From Mesorhizobium shangrilense (GTDB lineage: Bacteria; Pseudomonadota; Alphaproteobacteria; Rhizobiales; Rhizobiaceae): a stretch of DNA of 64,000 bases. Under the pieces are notes generated by a model. The model was not told the DNA's origin, made no database searches, and was given only the letters and a program-made list of their open reading frames with translations. The stretch spans positions 4,589,501 to 4,653,500 of the forward strand of contig NZ_JAQGPN010000001.1 of the NCBI RefSeq assembly GCF_028826155.1. Direction: 5' to 3'. Position 1 is the stretch's first letter, and every line of letters begins with the position of its first letter. Below are positions 1-8,421 of this stretch, one piece after another. Position numbers and translations under genes: made by a program.

Positions 1-2
1 TC

Positions 3-347
3 GAGTTCGAGGTCGAGGGGAATGGCTTCGTCGCCCTGAACGGCGGCAAGGTCGACTTCGCATTCAACGACGCCATATCCTTCCAGGTCTCGTGCGCCGA
101 CCAGGCGGAAGTAGACGAGTACTGGTCGAAGCTCACCGCCGACGGCGGACGCGAAGTGCAGTGCGGCTGGCTCAAGGACAAGTACGGACTGTCGTGGCAG
201 ATCGTGCCGGAGGCGCTGACCCGGCTCATCGCGGACTCCGACAAGGCCAAGGCCGGTCGGGTGATGGCTGCGATGATGCAGATGGTGAAGATCGACATCG
301 CCAAGCTGGAAGAAGCGGCGGCAGGGCAACAAGCAAAGGTGGCCTGA
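3..347 (+). CDS. VOC (PhnB/3-demethylubiquinone methyltransferase-like) protein, 5' truncated
   Basis: The gene enters from the left edge; about 114 C-terminal codons are visible. The residues FVALNGG, AISFQV, CGWLKDKYGLSWQIVP and a C-terminal helix are the usual end of the PF06983 branch of the vicinal-oxygen-chelate superfamily. Members fold as paired beta-alpha-beta-beta-beta units; most have no assigned substrate. It is followed by a YCII protein and another VOC protein on the same strand, a set often found together in actinobacteria and rhizobia. Family assignment is firm, function unknown. The true start lies outside the window. Confidence 0.85.
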   Translation, partial: EFEVEGNGFVALNGGKVDFAFNDAISFQVSCADQAEVDEYWSKLTADGGREVQCGWLKDKYGLSWQIVPEALTRLIADSDKAKAGRVMAAMMQMVKIDIAKLEEAAAGQQAKVA

Positions 348-401
348 GGGCCGGACCGACGCGATCCTGCACCAGCCCGCCAAGAGCAAGAGGAGAAAAC
401 C

Positions 402-821
402 GTGCGTTTCATGATGCTGATGATTCCGAAGGGCTACGAATCTGCCCCTCCGGGCGTCGACCTCGATCCCGAGGCGGTCGCGCGAATGATGAAGTACAAC
501 GAGGAACTGCAGAAGGCCGGCATCCTGCTGGCGCTTGATGGGCTGCATCCGCCGTCGAGCGGAGCGCGCGTCTCCTTCAAGGGAGGCGTCCCGATCGTGA
601 CCGACGGCCCCTTCACCGAGTCCAAGGAGGTGCTTGGCGGCTACTGGATGATCGAGGTGAACTCGCGCGAGGAAGCCATTGCGTGGGCGAAGCGCTGCCC
701 GGCCGGCGACAACGAGGTCATCGAGATCAGGCAGGTGCAGGAGATGTCCGACTATTCGGAACCCGTCCAGGATATCGTCAAGCAGTATCCCGACATGCCG
801 ATGAAGTCGTCACAGGCATAG
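402..821 (+). CDS. YCII-related (DGPF-domain) protein
   Basis: 139 residues beginning at a GTG codon, with AGGAG at 391-395 as ribosome binding site. The sequence has the family hallmark VTDGPFTESKEVLGGYW at about residues 65-81, followed by a helix rich in acidic residues and a short C-terminal tail. YCII proteins have a ferredoxin-like fold with a conserved His/Asp pair; biochemical roles are mostly unknown, and the DGPF subgroup is often encoded beside ECF sigma factors or VOC proteins. Here it lies 54 bases after one VOC gene and 25 bases before another, so the three are probably cotranscribed. No sigma-factor gene is seen nearby. Confidence 0.88.
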   Translation: MRFMMLMIPKGYESAPPGVDLDPEAVARMMKYNEELQKAGILLALDGLHPPSSGARVSFKGGVPIVTDGPFTESKEVLGGYWMIEVNSREEAIAWAKRCPAGDNEVIEIRQVQEMSDYSEPVQDIVKQYPDMPMKSSQA

Positions 822-846
822 TCCACCACTTGCAGGGAGGAAGCCC

Positions 847-1254
847 TTGAAGTTCGTCGTCTATCTCTCGTTCGACGGCAATTGCCGCGAAGCTTTCCGG
901 TTCTATGCCGACGTGTTCGGCGGGACCATCGTCAACATGGTGACGCATGGCGAGACGGAAGTCCGCGCCCATGTGCCGGAGGACTGGCACGACCGTATCA
1001 TCAATGCCCACCTTGTTGCCGGCGAAGCCGAACTGATGGGCGCCGATTCGCCGCCCGGTTCCGGCCAGCCGTCCGGCTTCTCCGTATCGATCCAGCTTGA
1101 GGACGCCGCTCAGGGCGAGCGCATCTTCAACCGGTTCGCCGAGGGCGGTTCGGTCCTCATGCCGTTCGAGAAGACCTTCTGGGCCGAACGCTTCGGCATG
1201 GTCACGGACCGCTTCGACACACCCTGGATGATCAATTGCGGCATGGCTCGCTGA
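847..1254 (+). CDS. VOC family protein (PhnB-like)
   Basis: 135 residues from a TTG start with GGGAGG at 835-840 as ribosome binding site. Visible family features are the N-terminal YLSFDGNCREAFRFYADVFGG, the central HLVAGEAELMGAD, and the C-terminal FWAERFGMVTDRFDTPWMIN. This is a complete PhnB-type member of the vicinal oxygen chelate superfamily. The position of the FWA-RFGMVTDRFG-type motif is typical, so the gene looks intact. The specific reaction cannot be told from sequence. It is the last gene of a three-gene group (VOC, YCII, VOC) and is followed by about 140 bases before a LysR gene. Confidence 0.87.
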   Translation: MKFVVYLSFDGNCREAFRFYADVFGGTIVNMVTHGETEVRAHVPEDWHDRIINAHLVAGEAELMGADSPPGSGQPSGFSVSIQLEDAAQGERIFNRFAEGGSVLMPFEKTFWAERFGMVTDRFDTPWMINCGMAR

Positions 1255-1395
1255 GGCAGCAGCCCGCCCCAGCATGGTCGCCCGCCTGATCGGCGGGCGC
1301 CACGGCCGTCAGTCGGTATTGCGCCGGCACGGCTTTTCCCCGACTGTTCCGCCACGAAGAATCTTGGGGCGGCGGTGGAGCGCCCGAACGGACGC

Positions 1396-2325
1396 ATGAT
1401 CGACAAGCTGGAATTCTTCATCGCGCTGGCAAGGGCCCAGCATTTCCGGCGAGCGGCCGACGACCTGGGTATCACGCAGCCGACGCTGTCGGCCGCCATA
1501 AAACAGCTGGAGGACCAGCTCGGCGTACTGCTGGTCAAGCGCGGGTCACGCTTTCAGGGCCTCACCCCCGAGGGGGAGCAAGTGCTCGCCTGGGCGCGCC
1601 GCATCACCGGCGACGCGCGCACCATGCGCGAGGAAATGCGCGCCGCCCGTCGCGGCCTTGCCGGACGCATCCGCATCGCTGCGATCCCGACCGCGCTGGC
1701 CATGATCCCGAAGCTGACCACGCCTTTCCGCGAAAAGCACCCGGGCGTGACCTTCTCGATCCTGTCGCGGACCTCGATCGAAGTCCTGTCGCTGCTCGGC
1801 AACTTCGATGCCGATGTCGGCATCACCTACCTCGACAACGAGCCGTTGGGACGCGTCGTCAGCGTGCCGCTCTATTCGGAGCGCTACCAGCTGATCACAG
1901 CTGCCGGAAACGAATACTCGGACCACAAGACTGTGACGTGGGCGGAGGTGAGCGAGTTGCCGCTCTGCCTGCTGACGCCGGACATGCAAAACCGCCGCAT
2001 CATCGACCAGCATCTGGCCGAAGCGGGCGTACAAGTGCGGCCGACGCTCGAGTCCAACTCGATGATCGTGCTCTTCTCGCACATCCGGACCGGGAAATGG
2101 TCGTCGATCATGCCGCTCAACCTCGCCGAGACCTTCGGCTTCGCCGAGCCGATCCGCGCCATCCCGATCATCAAGCCCGATGCGAGGCACACGGTGGGTC
2201 TCGTCGCTGCGCCCCGCGAGCCGCACACACCGCTGGTCACGGCGTTGCTGGACGAGGCCGTCACGCTGGCGCGAGATTTCGCAAAGGCTGAGCGGGCACT
2301 CAGTGCATCAACGAAGGCAGGATGA
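1396..2325 (+). CDS. LysR-family transcriptional regulator, likely regulator of the fds operon
   Basis: About 309 residues from the ATG at 1396; a GTG at 1375 in frame is an alternative. The N-terminal winged helix-turn-helix is clear (FFIALARAQHFRRAADDLG, ITQPTLSAAIKQLEDQLG) and is followed by a periplasmic-binding-protein-like effector domain starting near residue 90 (GRIRIAAIPTA). LysR genes of this type are commonly found upstream of fdsGBACD operons in rhizobia and burkholderias. The gene lies about 970 bases upstream of fdsG, separated by two small genes, and an ATAG-N7-CTAT palindrome in front of fdsG is a plausible binding site. Regulation of fds is inferred from position and site. 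Confidence 0.88.
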   Translation: MIDKLEFFIALARAQHFRRAADDLGITQPTLSAAIKQLEDQLGVLLVKRGSRFQGLTPEGEQVLAWARRITGDARTMREEMRAARRGLAGRIRIAAIPTALAMIPKLTTPFREKHPGVTFSILSRTSIEVLSLLGNFDADVGITYLDNEPLGRVVSVPLYSERYQLITAAGNEYSDHKTVTWAEVSELPLCLLTPDMQNRRIIDQHLAEAGVQVRPTLESNSMIVLFSHIRTGKWSSIMPLNLAETFGFAEPIRAIPIIKPDARHTVGLVAAPREPHTPLVTALLDEAVTLARDFAKAERALSASTKAG

Positions 2326-2560
2326 TCTCGACAACGGCGTGATCCGTCGAAACACCATCGAATTCCATCGCGGCGCTCATGCTTTGACCCTGCAAGAGCA
2401 AGGCGTGCTCGATGTCTTCGAGGGCCACGTTCTCGCGTTCATTCCTGCTGCTGACGGCTCTTGCTATTGCGGGAATGTTCAAGACACCGTGCTCGTCGAG
2501 TTCCGACTTGACCGTAACCTCAATATCGGCCCGCAACGCATGCGAAAAAAGTCGTTTCAT
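2300..2560 (-). CDS. Small conserved hypothetical protein
   Basis: 86 residues, read against the LysR gene and overlapping its last 26 bases tail to tail. The protein begins MKRLFSHALRADIEVTVKSE and continues with ELDEHGVLNIPAIARAV and NVALEDIEHALL. I recall similar short proteins in Hyphomicrobiales, with the DEHGVLNIP and NVALEDI segments conserved, but I cannot name a characterised family. It looks soluble, mostly helical and acidic. The lower GC of the last third and upstream region (2561-2823) fits a true promoter zone. The reading frame is better supported by protein-like composition than the overlapping plus-strand frame. Function unknown. Confidence 0.6.
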   Translation of the reverse strand: MKRLFSHALRADIEVTVKSELDEHGVLNIPAIARAVSSRNERENVALEDIEHALLLQGQSMSAAMEFDGVSTDHAVVEIILPSLMH

Positions 2561-2823
2561 AGCGCGGGCATCCTTATGTGGGAAATGCTCAAGTGGAACG
2601 ATAACCCACGCATCGCCGAATGTAAACAGAATTCGCTGATTACCCTTTTATTTTCAATTAGTTAGTAGCTTTCACCGTTGCACCATAAGTGACGTTTCGC
2701 GGATCATGACACATGGGTGCAGCAATCTCATCAACCGTGTAAAACGATTGGTATTGCAAAGGCGCAAAACCCATCCATATAGTCACTTACTCATTATTGG
2801 TCCTTGGGGAAGGAGCCTAATCC

Positions 2824-3051
2824 GTGTCGGAACTCGAACGTCCTGAGCGTCTGCAAATCATGCTCAGCGGTGAGGAGCTGTTGGCCGTCGAGAATTTCCG
2901 CTTCGAGAAGCGCATGCCGAGCCGAGCTGCCGCCGTACGCGAACTGCTGCGCCGTGGACTGGCGGCGGAGGGGTTCCTTTCCGCGGAGGTAGGCGTGAAA
3001 TCTCAGGATTTCGGTGTCCTCGACAAAGACACCAACGGGACCGACACCTAG
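2824..3051 (+). CDS. Small ribbon-helix-helix-like protein
   Basis: 75 residues from a GTG start with a strong AAGGAG at 2810-2815. Residues 8-45 (ERLQIMLSGEELLAVENF, then RMPSRAAAVRELLRRGLAAEG) match the pattern of a short beta strand followed by two helices seen in CopG/Arc-type ribbon-helix-helix proteins; the SRAAAVRELLRRGL helix is characteristic. The C-terminal tail is polar and probably disordered. The gene sits between the LysR regulator and the fds operon. About 260 AT-richer bases precede it and probably hold its promoter. A DNA-binding role is plausible, but its targets cannot be told from sequence. Confidence 0.7.
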   Translation: MSELERPERLQIMLSGEELLAVENFRFEKRMPSRAAAVRELLRRGLAAEGFLSAEVGVKSQDFGVLDKDTNGTDT

Positions 3052-3189
3052 CGCCCGACTCCAACCGGCAGGGCGTGGATCGCACTACTGGGCAGGTCGC
3101 GTCTGAAAGCGGCAGCGAAGAGAAGACAATGGCGCGAACAGGCCATGGTCCCCGATGCCCATGCGATATCAAGAAGCTGGAGGAAGGTT

Positions 3190-3206
3190 GATAGAATTCT
3201 TCTATC
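3190..3206. promoter_or_regulatory. Candidate LysR/OxyR-type operator upstream of fdsG
   Basis: Perfect 7-base inverted repeat GATAGAA/TTCTATC around TTC, containing ATAG-N7-CTAT at 3191-3205, the core spacing described for OxyR-class LysR operators. It lies about 95 bases upstream of the fdsG ATG, a normal distance for a LysR activator site. The likely ligand is the LysR protein encoded at 1396-2325. Confidence 0.6.
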
Positions 3207-3213
3207 GAGCCAC

Positions 3214-3242
3214 GAAACCGCTTTATTGATCTGAGCGGTTTC
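3214..3242. repeat. 9-bp inverted repeat upstream of fdsG
   Basis: GAAACCGCT at 3214-3222 is repeated inverted as AGCGGTTTC at 3234-3242 around an 11-base AT-rich loop. It follows the ATAG-N7-CTAT site by 8 bases and ends about 57 bases before the fdsG start. It could be a second regulator site, part of the promoter region or a leader hairpin. There is no T run after it, so an intrinsic terminator is unlikely. Confidence 0.5.
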
Positions 3243-3299
3243 AACTGCTGTCATAAGCACTTAGCGTCGGGAGCGACGCGGATTCAGGGAGGGCGCTGC

Positions 3300-3779
3300 A
3301 TGGCGATGCAGCTCGCAAGTACCGAAATCGAAGCGCGGACGGCCGGCGTTGTCGCCGAACTGAAGGACCTTGAGGGTCCCCTGCTGCCCATCCTGCACCA
3401 GATCCAGGACGAGTTCGGCTTCGTGCCGGAAGAATCCCTTCCCGTGATTGCCGAGGCGCTGAACCTCTCGCGGGCGGAAGTCTACGGCGTGGCGACGTTC
3501 TACCATGATTTCCGCCGCCACCCGGCCGGCCGGCACGTGCTGAAGCTCTGCCAAGCGGAAGCCTGCCAGTCGATGGGCTCCGATGCCGTGGCCGCCAAGG
3601 TGAAGCAGGCGCTCGGGATCGGCTTCCACGAAACCACCAACGACGGTGCGGTGACGCTGGAGCCGGTCTATTGCCTGGGCCTCTGCGCGTGCTCGCCGTC
3701 GGCCATGCTCGACGGTGAGGTGATAGGCCGCGTCGATGACGCAAAGATCGACGAGATCGTCGAGGCGGTGCGCTCATGA
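3300..3779 (+). CDS. fdsG: NAD-dependent formate dehydrogenase, gamma subunit
   Basis: 159 residues, NuoE-like. FdsG carries one [2Fe-2S] cluster and, with FdsB, forms the diaphorase part of the cytoplasmic FdsABG formate:NAD+ oxidoreductase. The expected four ligands are visible: Cys84 and Cys89 (CQAEAC) and Cys125 and Cys129 (CLGLCACSP). The N-terminal helical segment with EFGFVPEESLPVIAEALNLS is typical. Its stop overlaps the fdsB start by four bases (ATGA), indicating translational coupling. Length matches known FdsG proteins. It opens the operon fdsG-B-A-C-D. Confidence 0.95.
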   Translation: MAMQLASTEIEARTAGVVAELKDLEGPLLPILHQIQDEFGFVPEESLPVIAEALNLSRAEVYGVATFYHDFRRHPAGRHVLKLCQAEACQSMGSDAVAAKVKQALGIGFHETTNDGAVTLEPVYCLGLCACSPSAMLDGEVIGRVDDAKIDEIVEAVRS

Positions 3780-5332
3780 CGGTCGCAATCTACATTCCCG
3801 ACGATTCAGGAGCGCTGGCGCTCGGCGCCGACAAGGTTGCGAAGGCCATCGCAAGCGAGATCGCGGCGCGCGGGCTCGACGCCCGGATCGTGCGCAACGG
3901 CTCGCGCGGCATGTTCTGGCTGGAGCCGATGGTGGAAGTGGCCACCGAGGCCGGCCGCATCGCCTACGGACCGGTGAGCGCGAGGGACGTGCCGGGCCTT
4001 TTCGACGCCGGCCTGACCTCAGGAGCAGAGCATCCGAAGCGGCTCGGCAAGGTAGAGGAGATTCCCTTCTTCGCTAAGCAGACACGCCTCACCTTCGCTC
4101 GCGTCGGCATCACCGATCCGCTGTCGCTGGACGACTATCGGGCGCATGGCGGGTTGCGCGGTCTGGCGAATGCGGCCGCCATGCCCCCCGCCGACATCGT
4201 CGCGCAGGTGACGGAATCCGGGCTGCGGGGGCGCGGCGGCGCGGGTTTCCCGACCGGCATCAAGTGGAAGACCGTGCTCGATCAGAGAGACGCACGCAAA
4301 TACATCGTCTGCAATGCCGACGAAGGCGACAGCGCGACTTTCTCCGACCGCATGATCATGGAAGGCGACCCCTTCGTCCTGATCGAAGGCATGGCGATCG
4401 CCGGCATCGCGACGGGCGCGACCAAAGGCTACGTCTACATCCGCTCCGAATATCCGCACGCGATCGACAAGATGCGCAAGGCGGTGGAGATCGCGCGCAC
4501 GGCCGGCGTGCTGGGCGTCAACGTGCTGGGTTCGCCCAACGCCTTCGACATCGAGATCCGCGTCGGCGCAGGCGCCTATGTCTGCGGCGAGGAGACCTCG
4601 CTGCTGAACTCGCTGGAAGGCAAGCGCGGCGTGGTGCGCGCCAAGCCGCCGCTGCCGGCGATCCAGGGCCTGTTCGGCAAGCCGACGGTCATCAACAACG
4701 TCATCTCGCTCGCCTCGGTACCGATCATCATGGATCGCGGCGCGCAGTTCTACAAAGACTTCGGCATGGGACGCTCGCGCGGCACCATTCCCATCCAGAT
4801 CGCCGGCAACGTGAAGCATGGCGGCCTGTTCGAGGCGGCGTTCGGCATGACGCTCGGCGAACTGGTGGACGACATCGGCGGCGGCACCGCGACGGGCCGG
4901 CCGGTGAAGGCAGTGCAGGTCGGCGGGCCGCTCGGGGCATACTTCCCGCGCGCGCTGTTCGACACCGCCTTCGACTACGAGGCCTTCGCCGCCAAGGACG
5001 GGCTGATCGGCCATGCCGGCATCACCGTGTTCGACGACACGGCCGACATGCTGAAGCAGGCGCGCTTCGCCATGGAATTCTGCGCCATCGAGAGCTGCGG
5101 CAAGTGCACGCCCTGCCGCATCGGCTCGATGCGCGGGGTGGAGGTGCTCGACCGCATCGCGCAGGGCATCGAACCGGCGAAGAACGTCGAACTGGTCACC
5201 GACCTCTGCAACACGATGAAGTTCGGATCGCTGTGCGCGCTGGGCGGCTTCACGCCCTACCCGGTGATGAGCGCGCTGACGCATTTCGGCGAGGATTTCG
5301 GGCCGCATCCCGTGAAGGAGGCGGCGGAGTGA
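3776..5332 (+). CDS. fdsB: NAD-dependent formate dehydrogenase, beta subunit
   Basis: 518 residues, NuoF-like with an extra N-terminal thioredoxin-like domain. It binds FMN, NAD(H) and one [4Fe-4S] cluster and passes electrons from the iron-sulfur chain to NAD+. Visible features are GLRGRGGAGFPTGIKW (nucleotide-binding glycines, about residue 150), ICNADEGDSATFSDR-type residues near 180, GAYVCGEETSLLNSLEG, and the cluster ligands Cys441, Cys444, Cys447 (SCGKCTPC) and Cys487 (SLCALGG). It overlaps fdsG by four bases. About 205 bases of palindromic repeat separate it from fdsA, which is unusual inside an operon whose products form one complex. Confidence 0.95.
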   Translation: MTVAIYIPDDSGALALGADKVAKAIASEIAARGLDARIVRNGSRGMFWLEPMVEVATEAGRIAYGPVSARDVPGLFDAGLTSGAEHPKRLGKVEEIPFFAKQTRLTFARVGITDPLSLDDYRAHGGLRGLANAAAMPPADIVAQVTESGLRGRGGAGFPTGIKWKTVLDQRDARKYIVCNADEGDSATFSDRMIMEGDPFVLIEGMAIAGIATGATKGYVYIRSEYPHAIDKMRKAVEIARTAGVLGVNVLGSPNAFDIEIRVGAGAYVCGEETSLLNSLEGKRGVVRAKPPLPAIQGLFGKPTVINNVISLASVPIIMDRGAQFYKDFGMGRSRGTIPIQIAGNVKHGGLFEAAFGMTLGELVDDIGGGTATGRPVKAVQVGGPLGAYFPRALFDTAFDYEAFAAKDGLIGHAGITVFDDTADMLKQARFAMEFCAIESCGKCTPCRIGSMRGVEVLDRIAQGIEPAKNVELVTDLCNTMKFGSLCALGGFTPYPVMSALTHFGEDFGPHPVKEAAE

Positions 5333-5349
5333 TGGCGTGCGCCAACATC

Positions 5350-5485
5350 CTCTCCCCCCTCGAGGGGGAGATGTCGCCGAAGGCGACAGAGGGGGTAACC
5401 TCAGAAGGCACCGCCGTGGCGTCGAGCACTGCCGCACGTACCCCACCCGGCCGCTTCGCGGCCACCCTCCCCTCAAGGGGGAGGG
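5350..5485. repeat. Paired palindromic repeat element between fdsB and fdsA
   Basis: Two half-elements in opposite orientation. The first (about 5350-5398) has CTCCCCCCTCGAGGGGGAG followed by GTCGCCGAAGGCGAC and a G run. The second (5441-5485) has CCCCACCC, then GGCCGCTTCGCGGCC, then CCCTCCCCTCAAGGGGGAGGG-type sequence. The same two-hairpin design recurs at 19441-19590 and 38331-38494. No gene is seen in this 205-base gap. Likely effects are on mRNA stability or on subunit ratio. Confidence 0.85.
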
Positions 5486-5539
5486 AAATAACCCCCTTCC
5501 CGCCGCGTTTCTGCGCTATAATTGCGCCTTAGGAGCCTC

Positions 5540-8419
5540 ATGATGGGTCTCATCCAGGAAATCGACTACGGAACGCCTGAATCCAGATCCGAGAAGCAGG
5601 TGACGCTGACGGTCGACGGCCGCACCGTCACCGTCCCGGAAGGCACATCGATCATGCGCGCCTCGATGGAGGCAGGGGTCGAGATCCCAAAACTCTGCGC
5701 AACCGACATGATCGACGCGTTCGGCTCGTGCCGGGTGTGCCTTGTCGAGATCGAGGGACGCGGCGGCACGCCGGCCTCCTGCACGACACCGGTCGGCGAG
5801 GGCATGGTCGTGCACACCCGGAGCGACCGGCTGGACACGATCCGGCGCGGCGTCATGGAGCTCTACGTTTCCGACCATCCGACCGCCTGGGGCGAAAAGG
5901 CAGGCACCGGCGCCAGCGAATTTGACGAGGTGGTGGCGGCTGTCGGCCTGACCGAGAACCGCTACGGCACGGACGGCCGCAACCACGTGGCGCCCGGCGG
6001 CGGGTCGCTCACCATCGACTATATGGTGCGCGACGAGTCCAACCCGTATTTCACCTACGATCCGGCCCAGTGCATCGTCTGCTCGCGCTGCGTGCGCGCC
6101 TGCGAGGAGGTGCAGGGAACCTTCGCGCTGACGATCGAGGGGCGCGGCTTCGAGAGCCGCATGTCGGCCGGAATGAGCGAAGCCTTCGTGGAATCCGAAT
6201 GCGTGTCCTGCGGCGCGTGCGTGCAGGCGTGCCCGACGGATGCCCTGCGCGAGAAGTCCGTGCTGGAGAAGGGCATGCCGGAACGCTCGGTCGTCACCAC
6301 ATGCGCCTATTGCGGCGTCGGCTGCTCGTTCAAGGCCGAGGTGAAGGGCGACGAGGTCATCCGCATGATGCCCTACAAGGATGGCAAGGCCAATCACGGC
6401 CACTCCTGCGTCAAGGGCCGCTTCGCCTACGGCTACGGGACGCACAAAGACCGCATCCTCAACCCGATGATCCGCGAGAAGATCTCGGATCCGTGGCGCG
6501 AAGTGAGCTGGGAAGAAGCGCTTGCCCACACCGCCAAGGAGTTCAAGCGGATCCAGTACCAGTACGGCCGCGGCTCGGTCGGCGGCATCACCTCCTCGCG
6601 CTGCACCAACGAGGAGACCTATCTCGTCCAGAAGCTGGTCCGCCAGGGCTTTCTGAACAACAACGTCGACACCTGCGCCCGCGTCTGCCACTCGCCGACC
6701 GGCTACGGGCTCGGCCAGACCTACGGCACATCGGCCGGCACGCAGGACTTCGACTCGATCGAGCGTACCGACGTCATCCTGATTATCGGGGCGAACCCGA
6801 CCGATGCGCACCCGGTGTTCGGCTCGCGCATGAAGAAGCGCATCCGCGAGGGTGCGCGGCTGATCGTGGTCGACCCGCGGCGCACCGACAGCGTGCGCTC
6901 GGCGCATGTCGAGGCCGACTTCCACCTGCCGCTCAGGCCCGGCACCAATGTGGCGATGCTGACGGCGCTCGCCCACGTCATCGTGACGGAAGGCCTGTTT
7001 AACGAAGCGTTCATCCGCGACCGCTGCGACTGGGCGGAGTTCCAGGACTGGGCGTCGTTCGTCTCGATGCCCGAGAACAGCCCGGAAACGGTCGGCGCCT
7101 ATGCGGGCGTAAATCCCGACGACATTCGCGGCGCGGCGCGCCTCTACGCGAAGGGCGGCAACGGGGCCATCTACTACGGCCTCGGCGTGACCGAGCACAG
7201 CCAGGGATCGACCGCAGTCATGGCGATCGCCAACCTCGCAATGGCGACCGGCAACATCGGCAGGCCGGGCGTCGGCGTGAACCCGCTGCGCGGCCAGAAC
7301 AACGTGCAGGGCTCCTGCGACATGGGCTCCTTCCCGCACGAGCTTCCCGGCTACCGGCATATCTCGGGAGACGCAACGCGCGAGATCTACGAGAGCCTGT
7401 GGGGCGTGAAGCTCGACAACGAGCCGGGCCTGCGCATCCCCAACATGCTTGACGCCGCCGTGGAGGGCACCTTCAAGGGCATCTACATCCAGGGCGAGGA
7501 CATCCTCCAGTCCGATCCGGACACCAGGCACGTCTCCGCCGGCCTTGCGGCGATGGAGTGCGTCGTCGTGCACGACCTCTTCCTCAACGAGACGGCCAAC
7601 TACGCCCACGTCTTCCTGCCGGGCTCGACCTTCCTCGAAAAGGACGGCACCTTCACCAACGCCGAGCGGCGCATCAATCGCGTGCGCAAGGTGCTGGAGC
7701 CGAAGGCGCGCTATGCCGACTGGGAAGCCACTCAGAAACTCGCCCAGGCGATCGGCCTCGACTGGAACTACCAGCACCCGTCCGAGATCATGGACGAGAT
7801 CGCCGCGACGACGCCGAGCTTTGCCGGCGTGAGCTTCGCCAAGCTGGACGATCTCGGCTCCGTGCAGTGGCCGTGCAACGAGAAGGCGCCCGAGGGCACG
7901 CCCGTCATGCACATCGGGGGCTTCGTGCGCGGCAAGGGCAAGTTCATCCGCACCGAGTACGTGGCGACCGACGAGAGGTCGGGGCCCCGCTTCCCGCTGC
8001 TGCTCACCACCGGCCGCATCCTCAGCCAGTACAACGTGGGCGCCCAGACGCGCCGCACGGAGAACGTGGTCTGGCATGAAGAGGACCGGCTGGAGATCCA
8101 CCCGCATGATGCGGAAAACCGCGGTATCCGCGACGGCGACTGGGTGCGCATCCAGAGCCGCGCGGGCGAGACGACCCTGCGCGCCCTGATCACCGACCGC
8201 GTGGCTGCGGGCGTCGTCTACACGACGTTCCACCACCCGACCACGCAGGCCAACGTGGTCACCACCGACTATTCGGACTGGGCGACCAACTGCCCCGAAT
8301 ACAAGGTGACGGCCGTGCAGGTCAGCCCGTCCAATGGTCCCAGCGACTGGCAGATGGACTACGAGGAGCTGTCGCGCCGCAGCCGGAGGATAAAGGGGCA
8401 GCTCGAGGCGGCGGAGTAG
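5540..8419 (+). CDS. fdsA: NAD-dependent formate dehydrogenase, alpha (catalytic) subunit
   Basis: 959 residues from the ATG at 5540, with AGGAG at 5531-5535. This is the molybdenum bis-MGD subunit that oxidises formate to CO2. An N-terminal [2Fe-2S] domain has ligands Cys53, Cys64, Cys67 and Cys81. Two ferredoxin-like [4Fe-4S] motifs follow (CIVCSRCVRAC, CVSCGACVQAC), then a further cluster motif (CAYCGVGC) opening the molybdopterin domain. The active-site motif is RVCHSPTGYGL with Cys383 as molybdenum ligand next to the catalytic His, so this is a cysteine enzyme and not a selenoenzyme. The C-terminal MGD-binding domain starts near residue 815 (PLLLTTGRIL). Length matches Rhodobacter capsulatus FdsA. 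Confidence 0.96.
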   Translation: MMGLIQEIDYGTPESRSEKQVTLTVDGRTVTVPEGTSIMRASMEAGVEIPKLCATDMIDAFGSCRVCLVEIEGRGGTPASCTTPVGEGMVVHTRSDRLDTIRRGVMELYVSDHPTAWGEKAGTGASEFDEVVAAVGLTENRYGTDGRNHVAPGGGSLTIDYMVRDESNPYFTYDPAQCIVCSRCVRACEEVQGTFALTIEGRGFESRMSAGMSEAFVESECVSCGACVQACPTDALREKSVLEKGMPERSVVTTCAYCGVGCSFKAEVKGDEVIRMMPYKDGKANHGHSCVKGRFAYGYGTHKDRILNPMIREKISDPWREVSWEEALAHTAKEFKRIQYQYGRGSVGGITSSRCTNEETYLVQKLVRQGFLNNNVDTCARVCHSPTGYGLGQTYGTSAGTQDFDSIERTDVILIIGANPTDAHPVFGSRMKKRIREGARLIVVDPRRTDSVRSAHVEADFHLPLRPGTNVAMLTALAHVIVTEGLFNEAFIRDRCDWAEFQDWASFVSMPENSPETVGAYAGVNPDDIRGAARLYAKGGNGAIYYGLGVTEHSQGSTAVMAIANLAMATGNIGRPGVGVNPLRGQNNVQGSCDMGSFPHELPGYRHISGDATREIYESLWGVKLDNEPGLRIPNMLDAAVEGTFKGIYIQGEDILQSDPDTRHVSAGLAAMECVVVHDLFLNETANYAHVFLPGSTFLEKDGTFTNAERRINRVRKVLEPKARYADWEATQKLAQAIGLDWNYQHPSEIMDEIAATTPSFAGVSFAKLDDLGSVQWPCNEKAPEGTPVMHIGGFVRGKGKFIRTEYVATDERSGPRFPLLLTTGRILSQYNVGAQTRRTENVVWHEEDRLEIHPHDAENRGIRDGDWVRIQSRAGETTLRALITDRVAAGVVYTTFHHPTTQANVVTTDYSDWATNCPEYKVTAVQVSPSNGPSDWQMDYEELSRRSRRIKGQLEAAE

Positions 8420-8421
8420 CC

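Noticed and set aside
5516..8236. 906-codon open frame antisense to fdsA
   Set aside because: It mirrors the GC-rich fdsA frame and has Arg/Asp/His-rich, low-complexity composition with no domain; fdsA is unmistakable on the other strand.
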